DNA of 64,000 bases from Chryseobacterium sp. MEBOG06 (GTDB lineage Bacteria > Bacteroidota > Bacteroidia > Flavobacteriales > Weeksellaceae), in contig NZ_CP084580.1 in NCBI RefSeq assembly GCF_021869765.1, forward strand, positions 3,100,001-3,164,000, given 5' to 3'. The notes beneath the pieces are model-generated. The model was not told the DNA's origin. It was given only the letters and a program-made list of their open reading frames with translations, and ran no database searches. Made by a program: the position numbers and the translations under genes. This document shows, piece after piece, positions 36,213 to 44,645 of the stretch (the first letter of the stretch is position 1; each line of letters starts with the position of its first letter).

Positions 36213-36758
36213 ATGTTCGATGAAGAAAAAATCATTAATGATATACTAAAAGGCAACCTGAATACTTTTCAATTGGTTGTAAAACAGTATCAGAACCTGG
36301 TTTATTCTATTTTGAACAGAATGCTGGCCAACAATGAAGACATTGAAGATATTGGTCAGGAAGTTTTTATAAAGGTGTATGAAAACCTAAAAAAATTTAA
36401 AAAAGAGTCAAAACTCTCTACCTGGATTGCCAGAATTGCATATAATGTAACCATCAATCATCTGAAAAAAGAAAACAGGAATCATTTTGATGATATTGAT
36501 GATCGTTTTGAATTTCATTCTACACCGGAAAACCCTGAAACAAAGCTTATCGGAAAAGAGCTTACTGATTATCTGAATCATCTGATTTCCGAACTGCCTC
36601 TACAATATCGAACCGTGATAACGCTTTATCATTGGGATGAGTTTAGTGTTCAGGAAATCTCTGAGATTACAAAATTTCCGGAAGGAACCGTGAAAGGCTA
36701 TCTGTTCCGGGCACGAAAATTATTAAAAGAAAAATTACAAAAAGATGGATACCAATAG
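36213..36758 (+). CDS. ECF RNA polymerase sigma factor (module 3)
   Basis: A 181-aa sigma factor. Region 2 has DIEDIGQEVFIKVYENLKKF and LSTWIARIAYNVTINHLKK; region 4 has LPLQYRTVITLYHWDEFSVQEISEITKFPEGTVKGYLFRARKLL. It is a different ECF lineage from modules 1 and 2. It overlaps the next gene by 14 bp. The TGTAAC-N16-TGTC promoter in front of it suggests autoregulation. Confidence 0.94.
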   Translation: MFDEEKIINDILKGNLNTFQLVVKQYQNLVYSILNRMLANNEDIEDIGQEVFIKVYENLKKFKKESKLSTWIARIAYNVTINHLKKENRNHFDDIDDRFEFHSTPENPETKLIGKELTDYLNHLISELPLQYRTVITLYHWDEFSVQEISEITKFPEGTVKGYLFRARKLLKEKLQKDGYQ

Positions 36759-37125
36759 AAAGAAAATAGTGGACGATCTTAAGGAATATCAGGATATTTC
36801 TGAAAATGATATGAACGCCTATGAATTACTCTACACTCGTCTCGAGGAAAAAAACACCGATGGTTTTTCTTTAGGATTTTCAAAAAATATCATTCAAAAA
36901 ATTGAAGCTAAACAACAACGCAGGTTTAATATAAAAATCTATTGTCTGGCTTCAATCTTAATACTGATAGGTATTCCATTTTTTATAGGTTTTATGGATC
37001 AGGAGTTTTTCACGCTGTTGTTATCAACTTTTCTGAAGTATAAATTACTGGTTGTAATGGTATTAGCAGGTGTGATCCTTATTCACTTCAGCGATCAATT
37101 GATATCAAAAAACAAAATTGACTGA
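36745..37125 (+). CDS. Membrane protein, likely anti-sigma partner (module 3)
   Basis: A 126-aa protein: a soluble charged N-terminal half (1-65, with DDLKEYQDISENDMNAYELLY) and two or three membrane helices (68-86, 88-104, 104-120). It starts inside the sigma gene, so the two are translationally coupled. Position and topology suit an anti-sigma factor, though no family motif is seen. It is unlike the module 1 and 2 membrane proteins. The 36-bp hutU-like fragment begins 4 bp after its stop. Confidence 0.7.
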   Translation: MDTNRKKIVDDLKEYQDISENDMNAYELLYTRLEEKNTDGFSLGFSKNIIQKIEAKQQRRFNIKIYCLASILILIGIPFFIGFMDQEFFTLLLSTFLKYKLLVVMVLAGVILIHFSDQLISKNKID

Positions 37126-37129
37126 ATTC

Positions 37130-37165
37130 CGAAATAACGTAAGGCATTCTTCAATGCTAGCTTTT
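37130..37165. repeat. 36-bp fragment resembling hutU
   Basis: Positions 37130-37165 match 33122-33157 (inside hutU, codons for LKNALRYFE) at 33 of 36 bases, the three differences being transitions. Both are given in plus orientation, so this strand is antisense to hutU mRNA. It could be a decayed duplication or an antisense RNA segment. Confidence 0.7.
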
Positions 37166-37257
37166 CATTAATTGTCTATATTTGAAAAATAACTTGCATT
37201 CCGCTCTTCTGGAGGGGTGGAATGTTGTTCTTACTCATCTATCGGTGTTTAGGGAAT

Positions 37258-37285
37258 AAAAAAACCTTACTGAAATTCAGTAAGG
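37258..37285 (-). terminator. Terminator of the acidic protein gene
   Basis: Minus-strand CCTTACTGA/TCAGTAAGG stem with a 3-nt loop and T7, 22 nt after the stop at 37308. Confidence 0.85.
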
Positions 37286-37307
37286 AATGTATGTAAGCTT
37301 GTAGGAT

Positions 37308-37601
37308 TTACGTTAAAACATCATCATTTTCTTCTTCATGGTCATCATCATTATCACTTAGGCTCCAATAATTGTTTTCTTCGTCTTCGGAGCCAATATC
37401 TTCCATTTCATCGTCGTCATCTGCTCCCGGAATATCCAATCCTTTATCAATTTTGTCATCTTCAAGATCTTCATCTAAAATAGGATTACCATCTCCGTCC
37501 AGCGAAATATGTTTTTCTTTCTTAAATATATCTTCGCTGGGACTGTACTCCATTTCTTCTAACTTCTTGTTTTGCTCGTTGGTATTATTTTCTGGTGCCA
37601 T
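37308..37601 (-). CDS. Highly acidic small protein
   Basis: A 97-aa protein rich in Asp and Glu (IPGADDDDEMEDIGSEDEENN, DNDDDHEEENDD), with no signal peptide or membrane segment. It is probably disordered. A stretch ISLDGDGNPILDED looks like an EF-hand-like loop but has no helix context. No function is known. It has its own terminator and lies just after the frameshifted dehydrogenase on the same strand. Confidence 0.7.
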   Translation of the reverse strand: MAPENNTNEQNKKLEEMEYSPSEDIFKKEKHISLDGDGNPILDEDLEDDKIDKGLDIPGADDDDEMEDIGSEDEENNYWSLSDNDDDHEEENDDVLT

Positions 37602-37649
37602 ACTTTTAAGTTTTTTGGTTGATATAGATAGAACAAAAATAATTCCAAG

Positions 37650-38635
37650 TTATGATGAATGGCGAGAATAAACTTCAGGATTAGTGCAATGCGGCATTTT
37701 TTCGCCTTTTGAGAAAGCGATTATATTTCCGGCTGCCAGTTTTGCCATTCCGTTTCGGGCTTCAATAGTAGCGGACCCAATATGCGGAAGCACGCATACG
37801 CTTGAAAGTTCTAAGATAGGATCATCCGGAGATATAGGTTCCGGATTGGTAACATCCAAACCTGCACCCCAAATTTTCTTATCAAGCAATGCCCTGTAAA
37901 GATCTTTTTGATTATGGAATCCGCCTCTTGCAGTATTGATAAAAATCGCATCAGGTTTCATCTTTTCAAATACCGAATAATTAAACAGTTCTTTATGCTC
38001 AGGAGTAAAATTGGCATGCACACTCAAAACATCTGCGTTTTCTATCAGCTCATCAAAGGAAACATATTTTGCGCCCAATTCTTTTTCGGCTTCTTCGTTA
38101 TGGTTTCGGTTATGGTAAATAATATTCATATCAAAAGCCTTTTTTGCTTTTTCAGCCATCTCAAAACCTATTCTTCCCAGCCCAAAAATACCCAGCGTTT
38201 TTCCGTAAAGCTCCTGTCCTAGGGCATGTAAAGGATCAAAATCATTCCAGTTTCCTTCTTTCACTTTCTGAAAATTATAGCTTGCTCTTCTGGCAACAGA
38301 CTGCATCAAAAGAAAGGCTATGTCAGAAGTTGCCCTGCTCAAAACATCCGGTGTGTTTCCTACCGGAATATTTCTGTGGATGGCTTCTTTTATATCAACG
38401 TGGTCAAACCCTACGGAATATAGAGCAATAGCTTTAATATTGGGGCAAGCATCAAAAAATTCTTATCGTATTTAAAATCTCCGCCTACACTTAAGATGGT
38501 ATCTGTATTTTTACAATATTCTATCCATTCTTCATAGGAGAGATTTTCATTTTCCGGAAGTATTACCTGCAGGCCTGCTTTTTTCAGCATTTCGATTCCG
38601 ATTTCCGGAATTCTTTTGTTTACAAAAACTTTCAT
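37650..38635 (-). pseudogene. 2-hydroxyacid dehydrogenase, frameshifted
   Basis: Two minus-strand frames, 38411-38635 (N-terminal, MKVFVNKRIPEIGIEML) and 37650-38342 plus the region before it, together encode one D-isomer-specific 2-hydroxyacid dehydrogenase of about 328 aa. Conserved parts are GKTLGIFGLGRIGFEMA (NAD), INTARGG (catalytic Arg), LDVTNPEP (Glu) and LPHIGSAT (His). The break is at the A6 run (38454-38459): one more base would restore FFDACPNIKAIALYSVGFDHVDIKEAIH. A true mutation or a homopolymer sequencing error are both possible. The enzyme resembles glyoxylate/hydroxypyruvate reductases. Confidence 0.88.
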
Positions 38636-38664
38636 TGTCGTCTGTTAATGATTGGTGAATAAAA

Positions 38665-38690
38665 AACCTCACTCGCAAAAAGTAAGGTTA
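38665..38690 (-). terminator. Probable terminator of pcm
   Basis: Minus-strand AACCTTACT/AGTGAGGTT stem (one mismatch) followed by T6, about 295 nt after the pcm stop and upstream of the dehydrogenase gene. Confidence 0.55.
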
Positions 38691-38829
38691 TGTAACTTTA
38701 ATATTAAAAATATTTCTTTTCATCCGAATGTTTTGTTCTGGATATCATCATGTTGATTGATAAAAATTGAATAGTGAGTTTTACCTGAATCCAATTTCCG
38801 TTCCGAAATAGGTTAAAATATTTTAAATT

Positions 38830-38961
38830 TTGGATAAAGCCAAGGGAATCTTATCTTTTATTAAAAACGGAGTAAAGTTCGTTTCTATTAAGAAGATAAC
38901 TGCTATTGAAGAACTGGTGTTTGAGACCAGTACTGCTGCCAATTCCGGTAATTTATTTTAA
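38830..38961 (+). CDS. Possible 43-aa small protein
   Basis: A TTG-started frame of 43 codons, LDKAKGILSFIKNGVK then FVSIKKITAIEELVFETS, ending at TAA 38959-38961. The amino-acid mix looks coding-like and helical, in an otherwise empty 348-bp gap (38636-38983) that holds no other feature except the terminator. It has no recognisable family and no clear promoter. Convergent with pcm. Confidence 0.3.
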   Translation: MDKAKGILSFIKNGVKFVSIKKITAIEELVFETSTAANSGNLF

Positions 38962-38983
38962 AATTCAATCAAAAGTAATGGTA

Positions 38984-39634
38984 CTACTGATTGGTGCTTC
39001 CCAACATCGGAACAAATTTGTAAGCTCCAAATTCTTCTTTTTCAAATTCTGTAGGGCCTATTTTGGTAAATCTGTACAAAACCTGTTCATCTGTAGGTCC
39101 CAGTGGAATAACCATTATTCCTCCAATATTCAGCTGTTTCAAGAGTTCTGTAGGTAAAGTGGATGCACCACAGGTAACGATAATTTTATCAAAAGGAGCA
39201 AAAGTAGGAAGCCCTGCAAAGCCATCTCCAAAACTCTGAAATTTTGGACTGAGATGGATCTCTCTGAGTTTCTTTTTTGAAAAGTCAAACAGATCTTTTT
39301 GCCTCTCAACGGTATACACCAAAGCTTTCATCGCCACCAAAACGGCAGTCTGATATCCACATCCTGTGCCTATTTCCAGTACTTTCTCGCCGGCTTTTAC
39401 CTGGAGCAGTTCAGATTGTTCTGCTACTGTTGATGGGTGTGAAATAGTCTGATGCGCCAGAATGGGGAAAGCCCGGTCTTCATAAGCGAAATCTTCAAAA
39501 ATACTTTCTATAAAAAGGTGTCTCGGAATTTCATTCATTGCCGAAAGTACCTTTTCATCTGAAATCCCGATTCTATAGCGGAGATATTCTACTAAATTCT
39601 TTCTTTTTCCTTTATGTACAAACGAATCCTGCAT
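38984..39634 (-). CDS. pcm: Protein-L-isoaspartate O-methyltransferase
   Basis: A 216-aa cytoplasmic repair enzyme that methylates L-isoaspartyl residues in aged proteins, using SAM. The family motifs are ISHPSTVAEQSELL, the SAM-binding VLEIGTGCGYQTAVL (about 85-99), and FDKIIVTCGASTLPTELLKQLNIGGIMVIPLG. The length is typical. It is monocistronic. Confidence 0.95.
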   Translation of the reverse strand: MQDSFVHKGKRKNLVEYLRYRIGISDEKVLSAMNEIPRHLFIESIFEDFAYEDRAFPILAHQTISHPSTVAEQSELLQVKAGEKVLEIGTGCGYQTAVLVAMKALVYTVERQKDLFDFSKKKLREIHLSPKFQSFGDGFAGLPTFAPFDKIIVTCGASTLPTELLKQLNIGGIMVIPLGPTDEQVLYRFTKIGPTEFEKEEFGAYKFVPMLGSTNQ

Positions 39635-39750
39635 AGGACAAAAGTAAGAAATTAGATTTTAGATTCCAGAGATTGAGGGAAAGAATTATCCACAAAAACT
39701 ACTTCTGCAATCTAACTTCTTTCTTATCTTTACAAAAATTTAATACAGCT

Positions 39751-40713
39751 ATGTTAAAAGCAGGTTTGGTAGGTGCCGGACATTTAGGAAAAATACATTT
39801 AAAACTTCTTAATCAGTCAGATAGATACGAATTTGTAGGTTTCCATGATAAGGATGTTGAAAACGGAAAGAAATTAGAAGCCGAATTCGGATATAAATAT
39901 TTTGAAAACTTTGATGAATTGCTTGGGCAGATCGACATGCTAGATATTGTCACTCCTACTATTTATCATTACGATTATGCGTTGAAGGCTATCGATAAGG
40001 GACTTCATTTCTTTATTGAAAAACCGGTTACTCAAACTCTGGAACAGGCGGAAGAAATTTTGCATTTATGCCAGCAAAACGGTATTAAAGCACAGGTTGG
40101 ACACGTAGAAAGATATAATCCGGCTTTTATTGCGACTAAGGAATATATCAAGAATCCGATGTTTATTGAAATCCACAGACTTGCAGAGTTCAATCCGAGA
40201 GGTACTGACGTTTCTGTTGTTTTGGATCTTATGATCCATGATCTGGATATTTTATTAAGTATCGCGAAATCTAAAGTGAAAAATATTCATGCAAGTGGTG
40301 TATGCGTGGTGAGTAAGACTCCTGATATTGCCAATGCCAGAATAGAGTTTGAAAACGGATGTGTTGCCAATCTTACCACTTCAAGAATATCTATGAAAGC
40401 GATGAGAAAAAGCAGATTCTTCCAGAAAGATGCTTACGTTTCTGTTGATTTTCTTGAGAAAAAAGCAGAGGTTATCAAGATGAAAGATGCACCTGAGAAC
40501 CCTACTCCATTTGATATGATTATTGAAAATGCTGAGGGAGAAAAGAATCAAATCTTGTTTGAATACCCTAATATTCAGCCTAATAATGCAATTTTAGACG
40601 AATTAAACTCTTTTGCTGATGCTATTACAGGCGATAAAAATGTAGAAGTTTCTCTTGAAGACGGAACTGAAGCTCTGAAAGTGGCCTTAGAGATTATGAA
40701 ACTTATAAGTTAA
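39751..40713 (+). CDS. Gfo/Idh/MocA-family oxidoreductase
   Basis: A 320-aa NAD(P)-dependent sugar or sugar-acid dehydrogenase from the ATG at 39751. Earlier in-frame starts add a non-coding-looking tail that includes a TATCTTTA box (39725-39732). Motifs are GLVGAGHLGKIHL (Rossmann), FIEKPVTQTLEQAEEIL (catalytic Lys in EKP) and GHVERYNPAF. The C-terminal (beta/alpha) part is complete. The substrate is unknown; similar genes sit near sugar-nucleotide enzymes. It ends 1 bp before a lipoprotein gene, so they share a transcript. Confidence 0.9.
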   Translation: MLKAGLVGAGHLGKIHLKLLNQSDRYEFVGFHDKDVENGKKLEAEFGYKYFENFDELLGQIDMLDIVTPTIYHYDYALKAIDKGLHFFIEKPVTQTLEQAEEILHLCQQNGIKAQVGHVERYNPAFIATKEYIKNPMFIEIHRLAEFNPRGTDVSVVLDLMIHDLDILLSIAKSKVKNIHASGVCVVSKTPDIANARIEFENGCVANLTTSRISMKAMRKSRFFQKDAYVSVDFLEKKAEVIKMKDAPENPTPFDMIIENAEGEKNQILFEYPNIQPNNAILDELNSFADAITGDKNVEVSLEDGTEALKVALEIMKLIS

Positions 40714-40714
40714 T

Positions 40715-41455
40715 ATGACCATAAAGTCTGCTTTATTTTCTTTAGCAGCACTCACAATGCTATCTTGTAATCAGAAAAAAAATGGTTACGAGATAGATTG
40801 TGAGTATGAAAAAAAACAGGCTCAAAATGACTTCAACTATAAAAAATATACATGGACCATCTTCTCTGGGCAGGGCGGTTACATTCTGGGTAGAGAGGAA
40901 TTCATCATACTGCTAAACCAAAATCATATAGAAACGATAGACATCCCGTTGTCCTGTATGAGATACGCTAATGATAGGTATGAAAACTGTCGTGAGATTG
41001 AGATGAACCGCCTTATCCGGCAAAAGTTTGGCAAGGGCTTTATTGACTCTTTGAAATACCTTGCTAACAAGAGGTTTATAGAAAATCATCCGGACGAAGT
41101 ATTTTCTTATCAGGAATGTGATGATATATCCCGCTACCCAAATTCTACAGCAGATAATCAGTTCAAGAAAATCAGCCAGGATTACTTTATAAAATATCCT
41201 TCTCCTTCGAAGTACATCAAAAAGAATAAAGATGAACATTCTTCTTATACTTCCGCTTCTTTTGTTCTTACCAAAAACGGAAAAATTAAAGAATTAACAA
41301 TAGATAGTGAATTTCAAAACAAAAAAAACAATATATTTGAAAAACAATTCAATACACAATTGGAAAATTTTGTTTTACAGACCGAATGGATACCTGGCAA
41401 AATAAATGGTCTCAATGTAGATTCATATTATGATGTCAGCATTCATTATGATTAA
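40715..41455 (+). CDS. Lipoprotein with TonB-C-like tail
   Basis: A 246-aa lipoprotein (lipobox LTMLSC, C18), exported. The middle is rich in charged and aromatic residues with four cysteines (CEYEKK, CMRYANDRYENC, YQECDD). The C-terminal 70 residues (SASFVLTKNGKIKELTIDSEF, then WIPGKINGLNVDSYYDVSIHYD) resemble a TonB C-terminal domain. It follows the oxidoreductase by one base. Function unknown. Confidence 0.72.
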   Translation: MTIKSALFSLAALTMLSCNQKKNGYEIDCEYEKKQAQNDFNYKKYTWTIFSGQGGYILGREEFIILLNQNHIETIDIPLSCMRYANDRYENCREIEMNRLIRQKFGKGFIDSLKYLANKRFIENHPDEVFSYQECDDISRYPNSTADNQFKKISQDYFIKYPSPSKYIKKNKDEHSSYTSASFVLTKNGKIKELTIDSEFQNKKNNIFEKQFNTQLENFVLQTEWIPGKINGLNVDSYYDVSIHYD

Positions 41456-41496
41456 TTTCTAATTATTTCCCTTCTATTTTAAACCATTGAAATACT

Positions 41497-43227
41497 ATGA
41501 AAAGAACAATCCTATTATCCGCTTTATTATTGTCTCAATTTGGGACATCACAATTATTAAAAACCTCCGGACAAAAAATCGTTAACGATAAAGGTGAAAA
41601 TATTCAGTTGAGAGGCCTTGGTCTTGGCGGCTGGATGCTTCAGGAGGGCTATATGCTAAAAACAGCTGATTTTGCAGGACCTCAGTATAAAATCAAGGAA
41701 AAAATAACTGACCTGATTGGAGAAGAGGGAATGAATGAATTCTATAAAGCCTATCTGAAAAACGGAATTACAAAACAGGACATCGATTTTCTTGCAAAAG
41801 CGGGCTTCAATTCTATCAGGCTTCCGATGCATTATAATCTGTACACTCTTCCTATTGAAAAAGAACCTGTAAAAGGTAAAGACACATGGCTGGACGAGGG
41901 GTTTAAAATGACTGATGACCTGCTTCAATGGTGTGCAGATAATAAAATCTATCTGATACTGGATCTGCATGCAGCTCCGGGCGGTCAGGGAAACGATGCT
42001 AACATTTCGGACAATGATAAATCCAAACCATCACTTTGGGATAGTGAAGAGAACCAGAGAAAAACGATAGCACTCTGGAAAAAACTGGCAGAACGTTACA
42101 AAAACAGTCCGTGGATTGGAGGTTATGACCTGATCAACGAACCTAATATTAACTTCACAGGGAAGAATCCAAACGGAACTGATGAAATGTCCAATGCTCC
42201 TCTCTGGAAGCTTCAGAAAGATATTACAGCGGCCATTCGGGAAGTGGATAAGAAACACATTATTTTCATAGAAGGAAATGCCTGGGGAAATAATTATAAC
42301 GGTTTACCGGCTATCTGGGATCATAATATGGCATTCAGTTTTCATAAATACTGGAATTATAATGACGATTCTACCCTGAAGTCTGTACTGGATCTAAGAG
42401 AAAAACACAATATACCGATTTGGCTTGGAGAAACCGGTGAAAATTCCAATGTCTGGTTCACTGAGCTGATCCAGCTATTGGATAAGCATAATATCGGCTA
42501 TGCATTCTGGCCGATGAAAAAGATAGATAACATCGCAGGGATTGCGAATGTAAAAATAACCCCAGAATATGAGAAGCTGCTGGATTACTGGAAAAATGGC
42601 GGTGAGAAACCTTCGAAGGAATATGCAAGGAAGGCTTTGATGAAGATTGCAGACCATTATAAGCTTAATAACACGGAAATTAAAACCGATGTTATTGATG
42701 CCATGTTCAGACAGGTTACAGATGCCTCTACAAAGCCATTCAGAAATCATCAGGTTCCCGGAAGAGTATTTGCTTCGGAATATGACCTGGGAAGAATAGG
42801 TGCTGCCTATGAGGATAAAGACTTCATCAATCTCTGGGTAAGTGACCCGGCTAAAAGGTCAGAATGGAACTCCGGCCAGCAGATGAGAAATGATGGTGTA
42901 GACCTTTATAAATGTAATGACAAGGTAACTAATCATTATTATGTAGGCAAGACAGAATCCGGAGAATGGCTTCAATATACTGTCAACTCCAAAGCAGCCC
43001 AAAATTATACATTTGATATCAGATATGCTGCTGATAAGGATTCAAAAATAAGAATTGAAAAACCTTCAGGAGAATCATTAGCCTCTGTATTGCTGCCTTC
43101 CGGCGGAGGAAAAGAAAACTGGAAAACGTTTTCTGTAAAAAATATTCCTCTTCAGAAAGGAGAAAATAAAATCAGGATATTCTTTGAAAATGACGGGGTC
43201 AACCTGAATTATTTTGAAGTAAAGTAA
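41497..43227 (+). CDS. Glycoside hydrolase family 5 with C-terminal binding domain
   Basis: A 576-aa secreted enzyme (signal to about residue 18). The GH5 catalytic domain spans about 22-370: RGLGLGGWML, the acid/base E215 in YDLINEPN, and the nucleophile E312 in WLGETGEN. The C-terminal 150 residues (about 425-576: VPGRVFASEYDLGRIGAAYEDKD, NHYYVGKTESGEWLQYTV) look like a CBM6-type beta-sandwich. This layout suits a beta-glucan- or mannan-acting exoglucanase or endoglucanase; the substrate is uncertain. It lies 41 bp after the lipoprotein stop. Confidence 0.88.
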   Translation: MKRTILLSALLLSQFGTSQLLKTSGQKIVNDKGENIQLRGLGLGGWMLQEGYMLKTADFAGPQYKIKEKITDLIGEEGMNEFYKAYLKNGITKQDIDFLAKAGFNSIRLPMHYNLYTLPIEKEPVKGKDTWLDEGFKMTDDLLQWCADNKIYLILDLHAAPGGQGNDANISDNDKSKPSLWDSEENQRKTIALWKKLAERYKNSPWIGGYDLINEPNINFTGKNPNGTDEMSNAPLWKLQKDITAAIREVDKKHIIFIEGNAWGNNYNGLPAIWDHNMAFSFHKYWNYNDDSTLKSVLDLREKHNIPIWLGETGENSNVWFTELIQLLDKHNIGYAFWPMKKIDNIAGIANVKITPEYEKLLDYWKNGGEKPSKEYARKALMKIADHYKLNNTEIKTDVIDAMFRQVTDASTKPFRNHQVPGRVFASEYDLGRIGAAYEDKDFINLWVSDPAKRSEWNSGQQMRNDGVDLYKCNDKVTNHYYVGKTESGEWLQYTVNSKAAQNYTFDIRYAADKDSKIRIEKPSGESLASVLLPSGGGKENWKTFSVKNIPLQKGENKIRIFFENDGVNLNYFEVK

Positions 43228-43292
43228 TAATAATTATCTTAAATTACAGTTCTCTTTCGAAGACCGGAAGAGAACTTTTTAATTTTAATATT

Positions 43293-44171
43293 ATGAAAAA
43301 AACAGCACTTCTTTTTCTTCTGATCTCTGCATTCTCATTTGCTCAGACTTCGCTTTTGGAACAGAAAATAAATTCAATTCTTAAAAACAAAAAAGCAACA
43401 GTAGGCGTTTCTGTCCTGGGTTTTGAAAATGGTTTTAAATATGATCAAAATGCAGATAAAAAACTCCCGATGCAAAGTGTATTTAAATTTCACATTGCCG
43501 TTGCAGTTTTGAATGCTGTAGATCAGGGAAAACTATCTCTGGATCAGAAAATCAAATTGGATGAATCAAACTTGCTTGAGAACACATGGTCGCCACTTCA
43601 TGATCAATATGCAGGAAAAAATGTTGAAATCCCATTAAGTGAGGTGATTGAATATACTGTTGCCCTAAGTGATAATAATGGTTGTGATATTCTTCTCAAG
43701 CTATTGGGTGGAACGCAGACTGTGCAGAAGTTTATGGATTCCAAGGGGATAAAAGGTTTTAAGATCAAATATAATGAAGAGGCTATGCATAAAGCCTGGA
43801 ATGCTCAGTATGAAAACTATAGTACTACAAAATCAGCGGTTGATGTTCTTAAAAAATTCTATGACGGAAAATTATTATCTAGGAAATCTACAGATTATCT
43901 GATGAAAGTAATGTGGTCTACGTCAACGGGATTGAATAAAATGGTAGAACAACTTCCCAAAAACACTCCGGTGGCAAGAAAAACAGGATCTTCAGGCAAA
44001 AATAAGGAAGGTATAACCGGTGCAGAAAATGAAATTGCAATTGTTACTTTACCCAATGGAAAACATTACGCAATTGCTGTATTTGTAAGTAATTCTTCAG
44101 AATCTGAAACTGTAAACTGCAAAATAATTTCTGATATCTCCAGGACGGTATGGGAATATTTTAATAAGTAA
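43293..44171 (+). CDS. Class A beta-lactamase (CGA/CIA/CME-like, subclass A2)
   Basis: A 292-aa periplasmic serine beta-lactamase with signal peptide (to about 18). Motifs: S62-V-F-K65 (nucleophile), S126-D-N128, E162 with His at the position of residue 170 (NEEAMH), and K230-T-G232. The His at 170 is shared with PER-type and the chromosomal CGA/CIA/CME enzymes of Chryseobacterium and Elizabethkingia, which can give extended-spectrum activity. There is no mobile element at its edges, so it is probably intrinsic. Confidence 0.92.
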   Translation: MKKTALLFLLISAFSFAQTSLLEQKINSILKNKKATVGVSVLGFENGFKYDQNADKKLPMQSVFKFHIAVAVLNAVDQGKLSLDQKIKLDESNLLENTWSPLHDQYAGKNVEIPLSEVIEYTVALSDNNGCDILLKLLGGTQTVQKFMDSKGIKGFKIKYNEEAMHKAWNAQYENYSTTKSAVDVLKKFYDGKLLSRKSTDYLMKVMWSTSTGLNKMVEQLPKNTPVARKTGSSGKNKEGITGAENEIAIVTLPNGKHYAIAVFVSNSSESETVNCKIISDISRTVWEYFNK

Positions 44172-44215
44172 AATATTAACCTTAATTTTAGCGCCTAGAA
44201 TTGAGTCCATCATTT

Positions 44216-44638
44216 ATGAAAAAAATAATAACGGCTGCTGCTGTGTTTTGTTTTGCACTTGTCTTTTCTCAGAAGAATCAAAACTATTTAGAGATCGGCT
44301 ATGCAAGCATATGTTGTGGTCCGCCATCTGACCAGCCTGTCATGAGTTACCTGAAAGAGTTTAAGAAAAAAAACCAGATCAAGAGTCTGGAAATCCTGAA
44401 ACAGAGCGGTTTAGGCAGAGAGGGTGAATTTGCTTTATATATAGGCACGGATTATCTTACAAAAAATCAAAAAAACCGTCTTATACGCGGGCTTATGGCT
44501 ACTGTTTCAAACCAGAACCAAAATCAGAGCAACAACAAAAAGCAAAGCAATAAGGGGAATGTCAATTTTGATTCGGCTACTGTTGTCAATCAATCTGATC
44601 TCATGAATGCAAAAAATTTAACTATCTATAAAAAATAA
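44216..44638 (+). CDS. Small secreted protein
   Basis: A 140-aa exported protein from ATG 44216 (signal MKKIITAAAVFCFALVFSQ); an in-frame TTG at 44201 is rejected because the signal follows it. It contains a CCGPP motif and an Asn/Gln-rich linker (VSNQNQNQSNNKKQSNKGN). No known domain. It is 44 bp after the beta-lactamase stop and 7 bp before the dehydrogenase gene on the same strand. Confidence 0.65.
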   Translation: MKKIITAAAVFCFALVFSQKNQNYLEIGYASICCGPPSDQPVMSYLKEFKKKNQIKSLEILKQSGLGREGEFALYIGTDYLTKNQKNRLIRGLMATVSNQNQNQSNNKKQSNKGNVNFDSATVVNQSDLMNAKNLTIYKK

Positions 44639-44645
44639 AAGAAAA

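Noticed and set aside
38411-38635. Two separate small dehydrogenase genes on the minus strand
   Set aside because: The translations join into one protein by a single-base shift at the A6 run; both halves match one family in order, so it is one frameshifted gene.
43293-44171. Recently acquired resistance gene
   Set aside because: No IS or integron feature nearby, and the sequence type (CGA/CIA/CME-like) is chromosomal in this genus group.
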